Shown here: in pieces, positions 9,077 to 17,276 of the stretch | Layout of the letters: each line of letters begins with the position of its first letter | Position numbering within the stretch: the stretch's first letter is position 1 | Origin: Desulfocicer sp963675955 | Lineage (GTDB): Bacteria; Desulfobacterota; Desulfobacteria; Desulfobacterales; Desulfobacteraceae | NCBI GenBank assembly: GCA_963675955.2 | Contig: CAXXVR010000009.1 | Coordinates: forward strand, 372,001-436,000 | Length of the DNA: 64,000 nucleotides | Direction of reading: 5' to 3' | Made by a program: the position numbers and the translations under genes | Notes under the pieces: generated by a model | Seen by the model: only the letters and a program-made list of their open reading frames with translations | Database searches by the model: none | Told to the model about the DNA's origin: nothing

Positions 9077-9793
9077 ATGATTGACATACACACCCACATT
9101 CTTCCCGGTATTGATGACGGTGCCCCTGACATGGAGGTGTCCGTGGCGATGGCCCGCATGGCGGCCAGTGAAGGCGTTATGACCATGGTGGCTACACCCC
9201 ACGCCTGCGATGGCGTGTATAACAGTCAAAAAATAGATGTGATCAACGGATGTCGGGAATTAAATGAAGTGTTGAAACAGGCAGGGGTGCCTGTGGAGAT
9301 TCTACCTGGCCAGGAAGTACATCTGACGCCGGAGGTGTTAGAGGATATTGATGCCCGGCGTGTACTGACCTTGAATCACAGTCAATATCTGCTGCTTGAA
9401 CTGCCGATGCATGTACTTCCCCAATATCTGCCGGAGATGATTCGCAGTATCCACAGTCGGCATCTGATCCCCATCATTGCCCATCCCGAACGCAATCCTG
9501 CGCTCATGTCCAGCATGGCACTGGTGGAAGAATTGCATTATTGTGGTGCCCTGTTTCAGGTTACCGCTGGCAGTTTTACGGGTTTGTTCGGTAGGGGGGT
9601 TAAAAAAAGTGCTGGCCATCTTGCCCGGGCGGGGCTGGTTCATTTTTTGGGATCTGATGCCCATTCCAGCACGCATAGAACTCCCTCCATGGCCAGGGGT
9701 ATGGCACATATGTGTAAAATTACCGGTGAGGAGATGTTCTCTCAATATGATGAGTTGAGGCCAATCATGGTGCCGGTGGGGACCATAGATTAA
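9077..9793 (+). CDS. CpsB/YwqE-type tyrosine-protein phosphatase (PHP fold)
   Basis: Metal-dependent phosphatase that dephosphorylates the polysaccharide co-polymerase-associated tyrosine kinase. The 238-residue protein starts with the PHP metal motif HTHILPGIDDG (residues 4-14), contains EVHLTPE, has HPER near residue 137 and ends with the GSDAHSS metal motif near residue 195. Its likely substrate is the tyrosine-rich tail of the BY-kinase encoded at 14587-15834. It is the first gene of the polysaccharide locus and sits apart from the kinase, with the secretion genes between them. Confidence 0.88.
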   Translation: MIDIHTHILPGIDDGAPDMEVSVAMARMAASEGVMTMVATPHACDGVYNSQKIDVINGCRELNEVLKQAGVPVEILPGQEVHLTPEVLEDIDARRVLTLNHSQYLLLELPMHVLPQYLPEMIRSIHSRHLIPIIAHPERNPALMSSMALVEELHYCGALFQVTAGSFTGLFGRGVKKSAGHLARAGLVHFLGSDAHSSTHRTPSMARGMAHMCKITGEEMFSQYDELRPIMVPVGTID

Positions 9794-9881
9794 TATATAC
9801 TCGTATTCCAGTTTTTTTGGAACAGCGAGAAAGATGGTGATTGATAACGGATAGATGAACTTAAGGAGGAGATTAAAAAAA

Positions 9882-10310
9882 ATGAAAAAAAATGGAAAGG
9901 GCAGAAAGGTTTTTAACCTGATTTCGGCGCTTGTATTGTCATGCCTGCTGCTTTCAGGAGTGGCTTTTGCGGAGACGACTATGGATGACGGAATAGGTGA
10001 AGACGGTAAACGTGCTGTAACGTATACCAAAACAGAAAATCTTGTCGATGACAATGGTGTAGCGTTTGAGAAGAAAACCGTTGTTGTTTTTAAAGACAAT
10101 GGAGATGGTACCACATCAATATCTGAGGAAACTTTTATTAATGGTGTGAGTACATCTAGTCCTGATACCATAATCATTAATAAACCCTTAGACTATGCCC
10201 TTGCTTCACCTTCTCTAACTCTAGATGACGAAGGGTTCCCGGATTTCAGGTCCTTAATCTTTGACTTAGAACAATCTGTAGATGATTTGAAAGCAGGCAG
10301 TGCGGTTTAA
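9882..10310 (+). CDS. Small secreted protein of unknown function
   Basis: 142 residues with a clear signal peptide: basic MKKNGKGRK start, hydrophobic LISALVLSCLLLSGVAFA and a cleavage site before ETTMDD. The mature part is acidic, rich in D, T and V, and contains a possible short beta-strand repeat (KTVVVFKDNGDGTTSISEE). No family recognised. An ATG at 9855 is in frame, but a perfect AAGGAGG at 9863-9869 selects the ATG at 9882. It lies directly upstream of the beta-barrel gene (36-base gap), so it may be a periplasmic or surface partner of the export apparatus. Confidence 0.7.
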   Translation: MKKNGKGRKVFNLISALVLSCLLLSGVAFAETTMDDGIGEDGKRAVTYTKTENLVDDNGVAFEKKTVVVFKDNGDGTTSISEETFINGVSTSSPDTIIINKPLDYALASPSLTLDDEGFPDFRSLIFDLEQSVDDLKAGSAV

Positions 10311-10346
10311 CCTTAATTTTAAGAATGTTATAAAGGTAGGAAAAAA

Positions 10347-11531
10347 ATGCTGAAGACAAAATCTCTTATCATATTCATGCTGGCCGCATGTTTCCTCATG
10401 TCCAGCGGTGTGTTTCAGCCACTCCATGCGGAACGAATGACCTTGCTTCCAAGTCTGGATGTGGATTACAAGCACGATTCCAACTATTTTAAAGCTGATA
10501 CCAATGAAAAAGGTGTGGATACTTTTATTTTACGTCCAGGTATTAAATTGGGGTATGTGACTGCCAAATCCAGCTTTCTCTTGGATTACTCACTTGATGT
10601 CAACCGGTTCAGCGGTGAAACAAACATTGATGATTACGACTACACTGGTCATCTTGCAAGGTTTCTGGGCAATAGCCAGGTAACAGATCGCCTGAGTATT
10701 GGCATCGACAACGATTATATTAAAACCCGTGATCCAGCCACTTCCGATCAATATACTGATGATGTGTCCCGGGACAAATACTCCATGAACCGATTCTCCC
10801 CCAAGGTTTTTTACAAGTTTGGTGATAAATTTGGCGTCGGTGCCAAGTATACCAACCTTATCACCGATTACTCCGAGGGCATTACCAATGAAGATTCAAC
10901 TGAAGATCGGGGAACCTTTCTCGTTAACTATAGCTTGAATAGTTCCACATTGGTGGAGTTAAATTATCAGGTGTGGACCCGGGACTATGATGCTTTTACT
11001 TCGGATTACACCTCTAATCAAATTATGCTCAACCTGAAAAAAAACTATAAAAATTTTGCCCTGACGGCTGGTGCCGGTTACCAGGAGAGGGATTTTGACT
11101 TGGCAACCGAGGAGGACTTTGATGGACTTACCTGGAAACTTGGTTTTGAAGGACAGACAGGTTCCAGTGATGAAACCGCTCCCAAGAGCTGGCTGGACAT
11201 TGCCTTGAGCCAGAATTATAATGATGCCGGTTCCGGAGATAATTATTACACGGCCACCAAACTCGAAGTAAAGGTTGGTCATACCCTTTTGAAGCGAATT
11301 AATCTTACCCTGACAGGGTTGTATCAGAACAGTGATTATGAATCTAGTACCCGGGAAGATGACAAGTGGTCACTGGCGTGCAGGGCCAACTACCGCCTTA
11401 ACGACATTGTCTCCTTTGCTGTGGAGCCGGGGTATGAAACCCGGGATTCCAATATAGACGGTATGGATTATGACAATACATACGTCCTGTTTAACATTAA
11501 AGCACAGTATGACTTTGCTGGCAGAATATAA
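10347..11531 (+). CDS. Outer-membrane beta-barrel protein of the polysaccharide locus
   Basis: 394 residues with an N-terminal signal peptide (hydrophobic run LIIFMLAACFLMSSGV, cleavage near LHA-ER). After that come about a dozen amphipathic beta-strand pairs with alternating hydrophobic residues and aromatic girdles, ending in a phenylalanine-containing strand (YDFAGRI). This fits the beta-barrel porin 2 type of protein (BBP2_2) found beside exopolysaccharide export genes. It may provide an outer-membrane channel or anchor for the chain. Ribosome site AAGGTAGG at 10334-10341. Confidence 0.75.
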   Translation: MLKTKSLIIFMLAACFLMSSGVFQPLHAERMTLLPSLDVDYKHDSNYFKADTNEKGVDTFILRPGIKLGYVTAKSSFLLDYSLDVNRFSGETNIDDYDYTGHLARFLGNSQVTDRLSIGIDNDYIKTRDPATSDQYTDDVSRDKYSMNRFSPKVFYKFGDKFGVGAKYTNLITDYSEGITNEDSTEDRGTFLVNYSLNSSTLVELNYQVWTRDYDAFTSDYTSNQIMLNLKKNYKNFALTAGAGYQERDFDLATEEDFDGLTWKLGFEGQTGSSDETAPKSWLDIALSQNYNDAGSGDNYYTATKLEVKVGHTLLKRINLTLTGLYQNSDYESSTREDDKWSLACRANYRLNDIVSFAVEPGYETRDSNIDGMDYDNTYVLFNIKAQYDFAGRI

Positions 11532-11698
11532 ATTCTTTTGTCGGGTATAATTTATTCATGGGAAGTGGGAGATCTTTTACAAGGATCATTGAGCTTTTGC
11601 TCTTACTTCCTTTGAAATTGAAAAATTAATCCAAGATTTATCATTCGTCACAATTGTGGACGAGAAATTGTTAATCATGACTTAAAAATATCAAATTG

Positions 11699-11748
11699 GC
11701 ATGGAAAGTGCCCAACCCGGGCGATTCATCCCCTTTCCATGCTTTTTT
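11699..11748 (+). terminator. Rho-independent terminator
   Basis: Perfect 10-bp stem GCATGGAAAG (11699-11708) with CTTTCCATGC (11733-11742), followed by six Ts at 11743-11748. An inner CCCGGGC could stack within the loop. It lies between the beta-barrel gene and the export-protein gene, so the locus is probably two or more transcripts, or transcription is attenuated here. Confidence 0.85.
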
Positions 11749-11818
11749 GTGCTCCTGATAACGGATTTTTACCGACAGGGGTGCAACTGCTTGAAATCAC
11801 CGGTTCAGGGTATCCTAA

Positions 11819-12838
11819 ATGATTAAAAAAAAATTTTTAAACTATTCGGTTTACACCATGGAAATATTCCAGGGATCTCACCGATTTATATGCCACCGAA
11901 AGCAATCCATGGTGTTTTTGACGCATATGTTCCTTGGTATGATAATTTTATGTGTTGGGGGTATGTTCTCATCAGCCATTGGTGCTGAAACGGGCGGTGC
12001 TGCAAACTATCGACTGGGTGCCAAGGATATTATTCAGATAACCGTACTGGCCGGTGGTGAAACCCAGGTATCCACAGAGCTTGTGATCACGGGCAGTGGT
12101 GATATAAATGTGCCCCTGGCTGGCAGTATTAGAGCAGCAGGTCTCACCCAGGAGGAGTTGGAAGACGCCATACGCATTCCCCTTGCGCGTGATTATTTTG
12201 TGGATCCTCAGGTTCAGGTCCAGGTCAAAGGATACCACAGCCTGCAGTATTTTATCTCGGGTGCGGTGAAGAGTCCGGGGCTGTATGAACTGAACTTTCA
12301 TCCCACCATGATGGACCTCATTGCCAAGGCCGGTGGCATGGCTGAGGGTAGGGGAAACATTGCCTATGTCCTGCGGGGACCCAAGAGTGTAGATACCGGG
12401 GAACTCCTTGCCAGCACAACGGATTCTGAGGCCCTGGAAACGGCCATCATTAAGCGTGAACCCATTAGGGTGGATCTGTTGAAACTTCTGGACCAGGGTG
12501 ATATGACGGAAAACCTTGTTCTGGAATCCGGAGACACCGTTTACATCCCCCTGAATAAATCCTTGAACCAAACCTATACCAAGGTATATGTGGAAGGGGA
12601 GGTAAAGTTTCCCGGGGTATTTGATTACCAGCCAGGTCTTACAGCCTTCAGCGCCTGCATCATGGCAGGGGGTTTTGCCAAATATGCAGCTCCCAACCGG
12701 GCTAGGGTAATAAGAAGCACCGAAAATGGTGACCAGAAAATATTTAAACTTAATCTGGAAAAGGTCCAGCGGGGGGATGAATCCGATTTTCCCCTGGAGC
12801 CTGGAGATCGTATTTTTGTTCCGGAATCCTGGCTTTAA
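11819..12838 (+). CDS. Wza-type polysaccharide export protein
   Basis: Outer-membrane secretin-like component for capsule or exopolysaccharide export. The 339 residues contain a hydrophobic export signal (FLGMIILCVGGMFSSAIGA, about residues 37-56), the polysaccharide-export domain beginning YRLGAKDIIQITV, and two SLBB-type domains (FISGAVKSPGLYEL near 145 and VYVEGEVKFPGVF near 258). No lipobox cysteine is obvious, unlike E. coli Wza. The start at 11819 gives a long 30-residue leader. M31 at 11909 is a possible alternative that would put the hydrophobic segment at the usual position, but neither start has a strong ribosome site. Confidence 0.88.
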   Translation: MIKKKFLNYSVYTMEIFQGSHRFICHRKQSMVFLTHMFLGMIILCVGGMFSSAIGAETGGAANYRLGAKDIIQITVLAGGETQVSTELVITGSGDINVPLAGSIRAAGLTQEELEDAIRIPLARDYFVDPQVQVQVKGYHSLQYFISGAVKSPGLYELNFHPTMMDLIAKAGGMAEGRGNIAYVLRGPKSVDTGELLASTTDSEALETAIIKREPIRVDLLKLLDQGDMTENLVLESGDTVYIPLNKSLNQTYTKVYVEGEVKFPGVFDYQPGLTAFSACIMAGGFAKYAAPNRARVIRSTENGDQKIFKLNLEKVQRGDESDFPLEPGDRIFVPESWL

Positions 12839-12843
12839 AACAT

Positions 12844-12875
12844 ATTGGGGTCAGGCTTGGCTTATAGGTGTTATT
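12844..12875 (+). repeat. Family A repeat, copy after the export-protein gene
   Basis: ATTGGGGTCAGGCTTGGCTT followed by ATAGGTGTTATT, starting five bases after the stop codon. Same element as at 1545 and 4674. Confidence 0.85.
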
Positions 12876-12940
12876 GAAGCAATAATTCCCAGAAATCAAC
12901 CCTGGCCTCAGTTCTGACTGACCGGGATACAACACCAAGG

Positions 12941-12992
12941 CCCTAACACCAGTACCCAGTATCCAGTACCCAACACCCAGTACCCAACACCC
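12941..12992. repeat. Heptanucleotide tandem repeat (CCCAGTA-like), copy 1
   Basis: Imperfect tandem array of ACCCAGTA and ACCCAAC units in the gap upstream of the Wzz-type gene. The same array type is inside gmd and fcl and again near 19.85 kb. Confidence 0.85.
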
Positions 12993-13012
12993 TTATCCCT
13001 TCTGGAGTGATT

Positions 13013-14590
13013 ATGGAAAATCAGTTCCACCAGCGACAGTTTCAGGAGCAACCTTTTTCCGATGAGATGTTTCAGGAAAAAGAAATCCATCTGTCCGAAT
13101 ACATAGAAATTCTGACAAAAAGAAAAACCCTTATTATTCTGTTCTTTCTTCTGACCCTGTCCGTAACCATCTTGTTTACCATTAAGGCCACACCCATTTA
13201 CCAGTCCACGGCCCAGCTGATCATAGACAAGGAAAGAAATACGTCTCCCATTACGGGGGAACGCATGGAATTTGAGGGCTATGCCTCGGAGACGCTTACC
13301 TTTCAGACCCACTTCAAGTTGATTAAATCCACACCGGTGATTCAAAATGTTGTGTCGGCCCTGCGCCTGGATCAGCTGGATGAAGACGCCCTGGAAATAA
13401 GCTTCGTACGTAATCTTGTCCGTCAGTTTAAAGAAAATTTAAAACTGCTCTTGTCTAATCGTGCTGATGAGAGCACCATGGAAATGAAAGCCTCCTTCAT
13501 TGATCCGGCCACGGAAAAAATGAATCGCCTGATAGAAGACATCCAGGAAAAAATAGATATTGAAGAGGTGAGAAATACCCGCCTTTTAAATATTTCCGTT
13601 AAGGATAAAGACCCTGTTATGGCCGCTGACATTGCCAATACCCTGGCAAAGGAATACATCCGTTTTAACCTTTCCAACCGGGTGGAGTCCTCCAAGGAAA
13701 ACCTGGACTGGTTGAACAACGAGCTTTACCGTTTAAAGAAAAAACTGGAAGATGATGAACGGGCTTTTTTTGAATACAAGCAGCAATCCAAGCTTTTTTC
13801 CATGGAGGGTAAGCAGAAGGTGGTGGATCAGAAAATTTCTGAGTTTAACACCAAGTATCTGGAGGCCCGAAACCAGCGCATGGAACTGGACTCCAAGATT
13901 GCCGAGCTTCAGAAGCATCTGGAAAGTTCCCGGGGACTTGCCAAGGTACGATCCCTTTTAAACAACAGCTTTATTGAAAATCTTTATAATAAGATCAACG
14001 ATCTTGAAATTGAATACTCCAAACTTTCCAAGGTTTACAAGGCCAAGCATCCCAAGCTGGTGCAGCTTCAGAGTGAACTTGCCAAGAGCAGAACCCGTAT
14101 GAATGAAGAACTTGCCAAGGAACTTGCCAACCTTAAATCCCAGCGAACGGTGCTGAAAGCCCGGGAGGATGTGCTGGAAAAAACCATCGGAGAATTTGAA
14201 CAGGATGCCCTTGATACCAGCGGAAAAGAGCTGAAATACACCATCCTTCAGCGCAACGTAAACACCAGCCAGAACCTGTACGATATCATGGTGACCCGGG
14301 TGAAGGAGTCAGATATTTTAAAAACCAGCGACACCTCCAATATCCGTGTTGTTGAAAATGCGGCCATTTCACCCATTCCGGTGTCTCCCAATAAGAAACG
14401 AAATTTGCTGCTGGGCATGGTTCTGGGGCTCATGGGCGGGGTGGGGCTTGCCTTTTTCTTTGAATATCTGGATCAGACCCTGAGAACAGAGGAGGATATC
14501 CAGAACTATCTTAACCTGCCCGTGCTTTCTGTCATTCCCGAAGCTGATAAAAGTTCCGGATATGGATATACCTATGGGGGTAGACGATGA
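13013..14590 (+). CDS. Wzz/GumC-type polysaccharide co-polymerase (chain-length determinant)
   Basis: Inner-membrane protein that sets chain length and links the cytoplasmic kinase to export. The 525 residues show the N-terminal Wzz segment (EIHLSEYIEILTKRK, transmembrane LIILFFLLTLSVTILFT near 38-56). A large periplasmic coiled coil follows (about 210-400), then the GNVR-like region and a second transmembrane helix (LLLGMVLGLMGGVGLAFFFE, about 463-483). The C-terminal P-rich tail ends in YGYTYGGRR. A GTG at 13007 is in frame, but the ATG at 13013 has GGAG at 13004-13007. The stop overlaps the kinase start by ATGA, so the two are translationally coupled. Confidence 0.92.
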   Translation: MENQFHQRQFQEQPFSDEMFQEKEIHLSEYIEILTKRKTLIILFFLLTLSVTILFTIKATPIYQSTAQLIIDKERNTSPITGERMEFEGYASETLTFQTHFKLIKSTPVIQNVVSALRLDQLDEDALEISFVRNLVRQFKENLKLLLSNRADESTMEMKASFIDPATEKMNRLIEDIQEKIDIEEVRNTRLLNISVKDKDPVMAADIANTLAKEYIRFNLSNRVESSKENLDWLNNELYRLKKKLEDDERAFFEYKQQSKLFSMEGKQKVVDQKISEFNTKYLEARNQRMELDSKIAELQKHLESSRGLAKVRSLLNNSFIENLYNKINDLEIEYSKLSKVYKAKHPKLVQLQSELAKSRTRMNEELAKELANLKSQRTVLKAREDVLEKTIGEFEQDALDTSGKELKYTILQRNVNTSQNLYDIMVTRVKESDILKTSDTSNIRVVENAAISPIPVSPNKKRNLLLGMVLGLMGGVGLAFFFEYLDQTLRTEEDIQNYLNLPVLSVIPEADKSSGYGYTYGGRR

Positions 14591-15834
14591 AATTATTGAG
14601 TAAAGGAAAAAATAAGAAGGTTGAACTGGACCTGCGTCGAAAAAAACTTCTCATTGATTTCCCCACAGGCTCCCGTTACGCTGAATCCTATCGCAACCTT
14701 CGTACTAATCTTTATTTCTCAGCCATGGAAAAGAATCTTCGATCCATTGTTATGACGAGCAGTGTGCCGTCTGAGGGTAAGACAAATACAGCCATCAATC
14801 TGGCATATACGATCTCCCAGACCGGTAAAAAAACGTTGCTGGTGGATGGAGATCTTCGAAAACCCATGCTGACAGAGATGTACGAAAGAAAAAGACATCC
14901 CGGATTTACAGATCTTATTTCCGATATTTTAGGTAAGGAAGTTACCTCAGGAGATATCCGTGAGTATTCTATTGGTGACATCCTTAAACTTATAAAATAC
15001 CAGAGATTGACTGGATGTTTGAAAGTACATTCTTCAGAACATCAAGTTACATTTTATATAATCAATGGTGCGGTTTCCGATATATTGTGGAATACCTGTC
15101 CTCCTGCCAGAAAACTTGCGGCTCAGTTACTCAGTCAGAAAAAAATAACCCGGGAAGATGCTGGCATTGCTTTGGAGCACCAGAAAAAAACCCGACAGCG
15201 CTTGGGAGATATTTTTTATACCATGGGATTCGTTGAGAGAGCCGAAATTGAAAAAATTTTGGGGATGAATGCTCTTGAAGCCATGCGAACTGCATCCCTG
15301 CTGAACGAAGGAAATTTTAAATTTACGGCCCTTAAAGAACAGGATGTTAAATCCTCTGTTTCGCCCAAACTGGATTTTGAAAAGATTTATCGGGATTTTT
15401 TTGGTCAGGGTGATGAGTTGATTTACATTAATAAGGCTATTGATGCCGCAGTATGTTCAACAAATACGGAAAATCTTTTTATCCTGCCAGCAGGTAAGGT
15501 ACCCCCCAACCCGGCCGAGATAATAGGATCTGACAAAGCTGAGTTCCTTATGGATGTTTTAAAGCAGCGCTATGATTTTGTCCTGGTGGATACCCCCCCG
15601 GTGCTGCCGGCCACAGACGCTCTTTTAATGGCCCCCCGCACCGATGGTGTCGTTCTGGTGGTACGTTCCGGGCATACCAATAAAAAAGTTATTAAAGAGG
15701 TGGTGGAAAAATTTCGCACAGCCAAACTGCCCATCCTCGGTGTGCTTTTAAACCGGGTGGATGTCAAAAAAGGTGGTTATTACTATAAATATTACCAGAA
15801 ATACTATGCTGCGTATTACGGCAAAGATGAATAA
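14587..15834 (+). CDS. BY-kinase (CpsD-like) with a DUF4388/GspE-N-like domain nested in the kinase fold
   Basis: Bacterial tyrosine autokinase that controls polymerisation together with the upstream co-polymerase. Walker A is SSVPSEGKT (K65), Walker A' is LLVDGDLRKP (about 84-93) and Walker B is FVLVDTPPV (about 330). The tail YYYKYYQKYYAAYYG is the autophosphorylation cluster. In ordinary BY-kinases Walker A' and B are about 100 residues apart. Here they are about 240 apart. The extra ~155 residues (about 120-275) resemble a DUF4388 fold (SIGDILKLIKYQRLTGCLKV ... NEGNFKFTAL). Within them sits a GspE-N-like helical piece (KKITREDAGIALEHQ ... RLGDIFYTMGFV). The reading frame is continuous, so this is a true insertion and not a frameshift artefact. 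Confidence 0.9.
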   Translation: MKLLSKGKNKKVELDLRRKKLLIDFPTGSRYAESYRNLRTNLYFSAMEKNLRSIVMTSSVPSEGKTNTAINLAYTISQTGKKTLLVDGDLRKPMLTEMYERKRHPGFTDLISDILGKEVTSGDIREYSIGDILKLIKYQRLTGCLKVHSSEHQVTFYIINGAVSDILWNTCPPARKLAAQLLSQKKITREDAGIALEHQKKTRQRLGDIFYTMGFVERAEIEKILGMNALEAMRTASLLNEGNFKFTALKEQDVKSSVSPKLDFEKIYRDFFGQGDELIYINKAIDAAVCSTNTENLFILPAGKVPPNPAEIIGSDKAEFLMDVLKQRYDFVLVDTPPVLPATDALLMAPRTDGVVLVVRSGHTNKKVIKEVVEKFRTAKLPILGVLLNRVDVKKGGYYYKYYQKYYAAYYGKDE

Positions 15835-15845
15835 GATGACGTAAG

Positions 15846-15920
15846 TTCTAAGTGCAGGAAAACTTTCTGTTTTGAATTTTAACGTATTTGTACTAATCAC
15901 TTAACGGGGGCAGATAATGG
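15846..15920 (-). repeat. Family B repeat (degenerate copy 1)
   Basis: GTTCTAAGTGCA near its left end and CACTTAACGGGGGCAG at its right end match the corresponding parts of the better copies at 18.3 and 19.9 kb. The order of motifs puts it on the minus strand relative to the copies at 51-56 kb. Confidence 0.55.
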
Positions 15921-16123
15921 GGTTGGATCTCCATGATATCAGACCTCCATAACAATAAAGATTGATATATTTGCTTGTATCAAATATAAAGTTAAAGCCT
16001 TAAACTGGTTCCAGGCAAGCCCCTGTGTAACCCAGGCGGCGGAGCTATATCACCGATTAAGATACATAAATTGTAATAATAAGAGGTTAGTGTGGTCAGA
16101 CCCCCAATTATGAACACCCAATT

Positions 16124-17266
16124 ATGAAACGAGCACTGATAACCGGGATAACCGGACAAGACGGCGCATATCTGGCGGAGTTACTTCTGGATAAAGGATA
16201 TGAGGTTCATGGAATCAAGCGAAGGGCCTCTTTATTTAATACCGATCGGATTGATCATCTCTACCAGGAACCCCACGAAGCCAACCGGCGGTTTATTCTT
16301 CATTATGGAGATTTGACCGATTCCACCAACCTGATTCGTATCCTGCAGCAGGTGCAGCCCGATGAGGTATACAACCTGGCAGCCCAGAGTCATGTGGCGG
16401 TATCCTTTGAATCTCCGGAATACACGGCAGACACCGACGGCCTTGGCACCTTGAGGCTTCTGGAGGGCATCCGCCTCCTGGGGCTTGAAAAGAAAACCAA
16501 ATTCTACCAGGCATCCACCTCGGAGCTGTTCGGCAAGGTCCAGGAGATTCCCCAGACGGAAACCACCCCGTTCTACCCCAGAAGCCCCTATGCAGTGGCC
16601 AAGCTATACGCCTATTGGATCTGCGTGAACTACCGGGAAGCCTACGGCATCTATGCCTGCAACGGCATCCTCTTTAACCATGAGTCCCCCCTGCGCGGCG
16701 AGACCTTTGTCACCCGCAAGATCACCCGGGCACTGGCCCGCATCAGCCTCAACCTTCAGGATTGTCTCTACCTTGGCAACCTGGATGCCAAGCGCGACTG
16801 GGGTCACGCCAAAGATTACGTTAAGATGCAGTGGCTCATGCTCCAGCAGGACCAGCCCGAAGATTTTGTCATTGCCACAGGTGAGCAACATTCGGTGAGG
16901 GAATTTGTAACCATAGCCGCCACCAACCTGGGAATTGAAATTGAGTGGAAAGGTCAGGGCATAAATGAAATCGGAGTGGTCGCCCAAATAAAAAACCCAA
17001 AACCCAAAACCCAGCACCCAGTACCCAGCACCCAGTACCCAAAACCCGGCAACACCATCGTGGCCGTGGACCCCAAGTACTTCCGTCCCACAGAAGTCGA
17101 AACCCTTCTCGGCAATCCAGCCAAAGCCAAAGAAAAACTCGGCTGGACCCCAAAGATATCCTTCAAAGAGCTTGTAACAGAAATGGCCCAGCAGGATCTG
17201 GAAGACGCTAAAAAAGACAACCTGTGTCATGCCCACGGCTTCAGTACCTACAATTACAACGAATAA
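16124..17266 (+). CDS. gmd: GDP-mannose 4,6-dehydratase with repeat-encoded insertion
   Basis: Short-chain dehydrogenase that converts GDP-D-mannose to GDP-4-keto-6-deoxymannose. The 380-residue protein has GITGQDGAYLAELL (Rossmann), STSELFGK and the YPRSPYAVAKLYAYW catalytic Tyr/Lys motif. The loop that precedes the IVAVDPKYFRP motif is replaced by a proline-rich stretch containing HPVPSTQYPKP (about residues 290-308). This is encoded by a heptanucleotide tandem repeat at 16993-17048. All catalytic motifs are intact and the insertion falls in a loop that varies between homologues, so the enzyme is probably active. The next gene, fcl, starts 10 bases after the stop. Confidence 0.93.
   Translation: MKRALITGITGQDGAYLAELLLDKGYEVHGIKRRASLFNTDRIDHLYQEPHEANRRFILHYGDLTDSTNLIRILQQVQPDEVYNLAAQSHVAVSFESPEYTADTDGLGTLRLLEGIRLLGLEKKTKFYQASTSELFGKVQEIPQTETTPFYPRSPYAVAKLYAYWICVNYREAYGIYACNGILFNHESPLRGETFVTRKITRALARISLNLQDCLYLGNLDAKRDWGHAKDYVKMQWLMLQQDQPEDFVIATGEQHSVREFVTIAATNLGIEIEWKGQGINEIGVVAQIKNPKPKTQHPVPSTQYPKPGNTIVAVDPKYFRPTEVETLLGNPAKAKEKLGWTPKISFKELVTEMAQQDLEDAKKDNLCHAHGFSTYNYNE
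16993..17048. repeat. Heptanucleotide tandem repeat inside gmd
   Basis: Array of AAACCC, CCCAGCA and CCCAGTA units lying wholly within the gmd reading frame. It encodes the PKTQHPVPSTQYPKP stretch. Three CCCAGTA heptamers equal seven codons, so the peptide repeats with a seven-residue period. Confidence 0.9.
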
Positions 17267-17276
17267 GGGCAAGAAA

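Noticed and set aside
16020..16075. GC-rich stretch with CAGGCAAGCCCC and CAGGCGGCGGAGC before gmd, considered as a riboswitch (c-di-GMP or similar)
   Set aside because: The conserved core bases and pairing of known riboswitch classes could not be matched, so no call was made.
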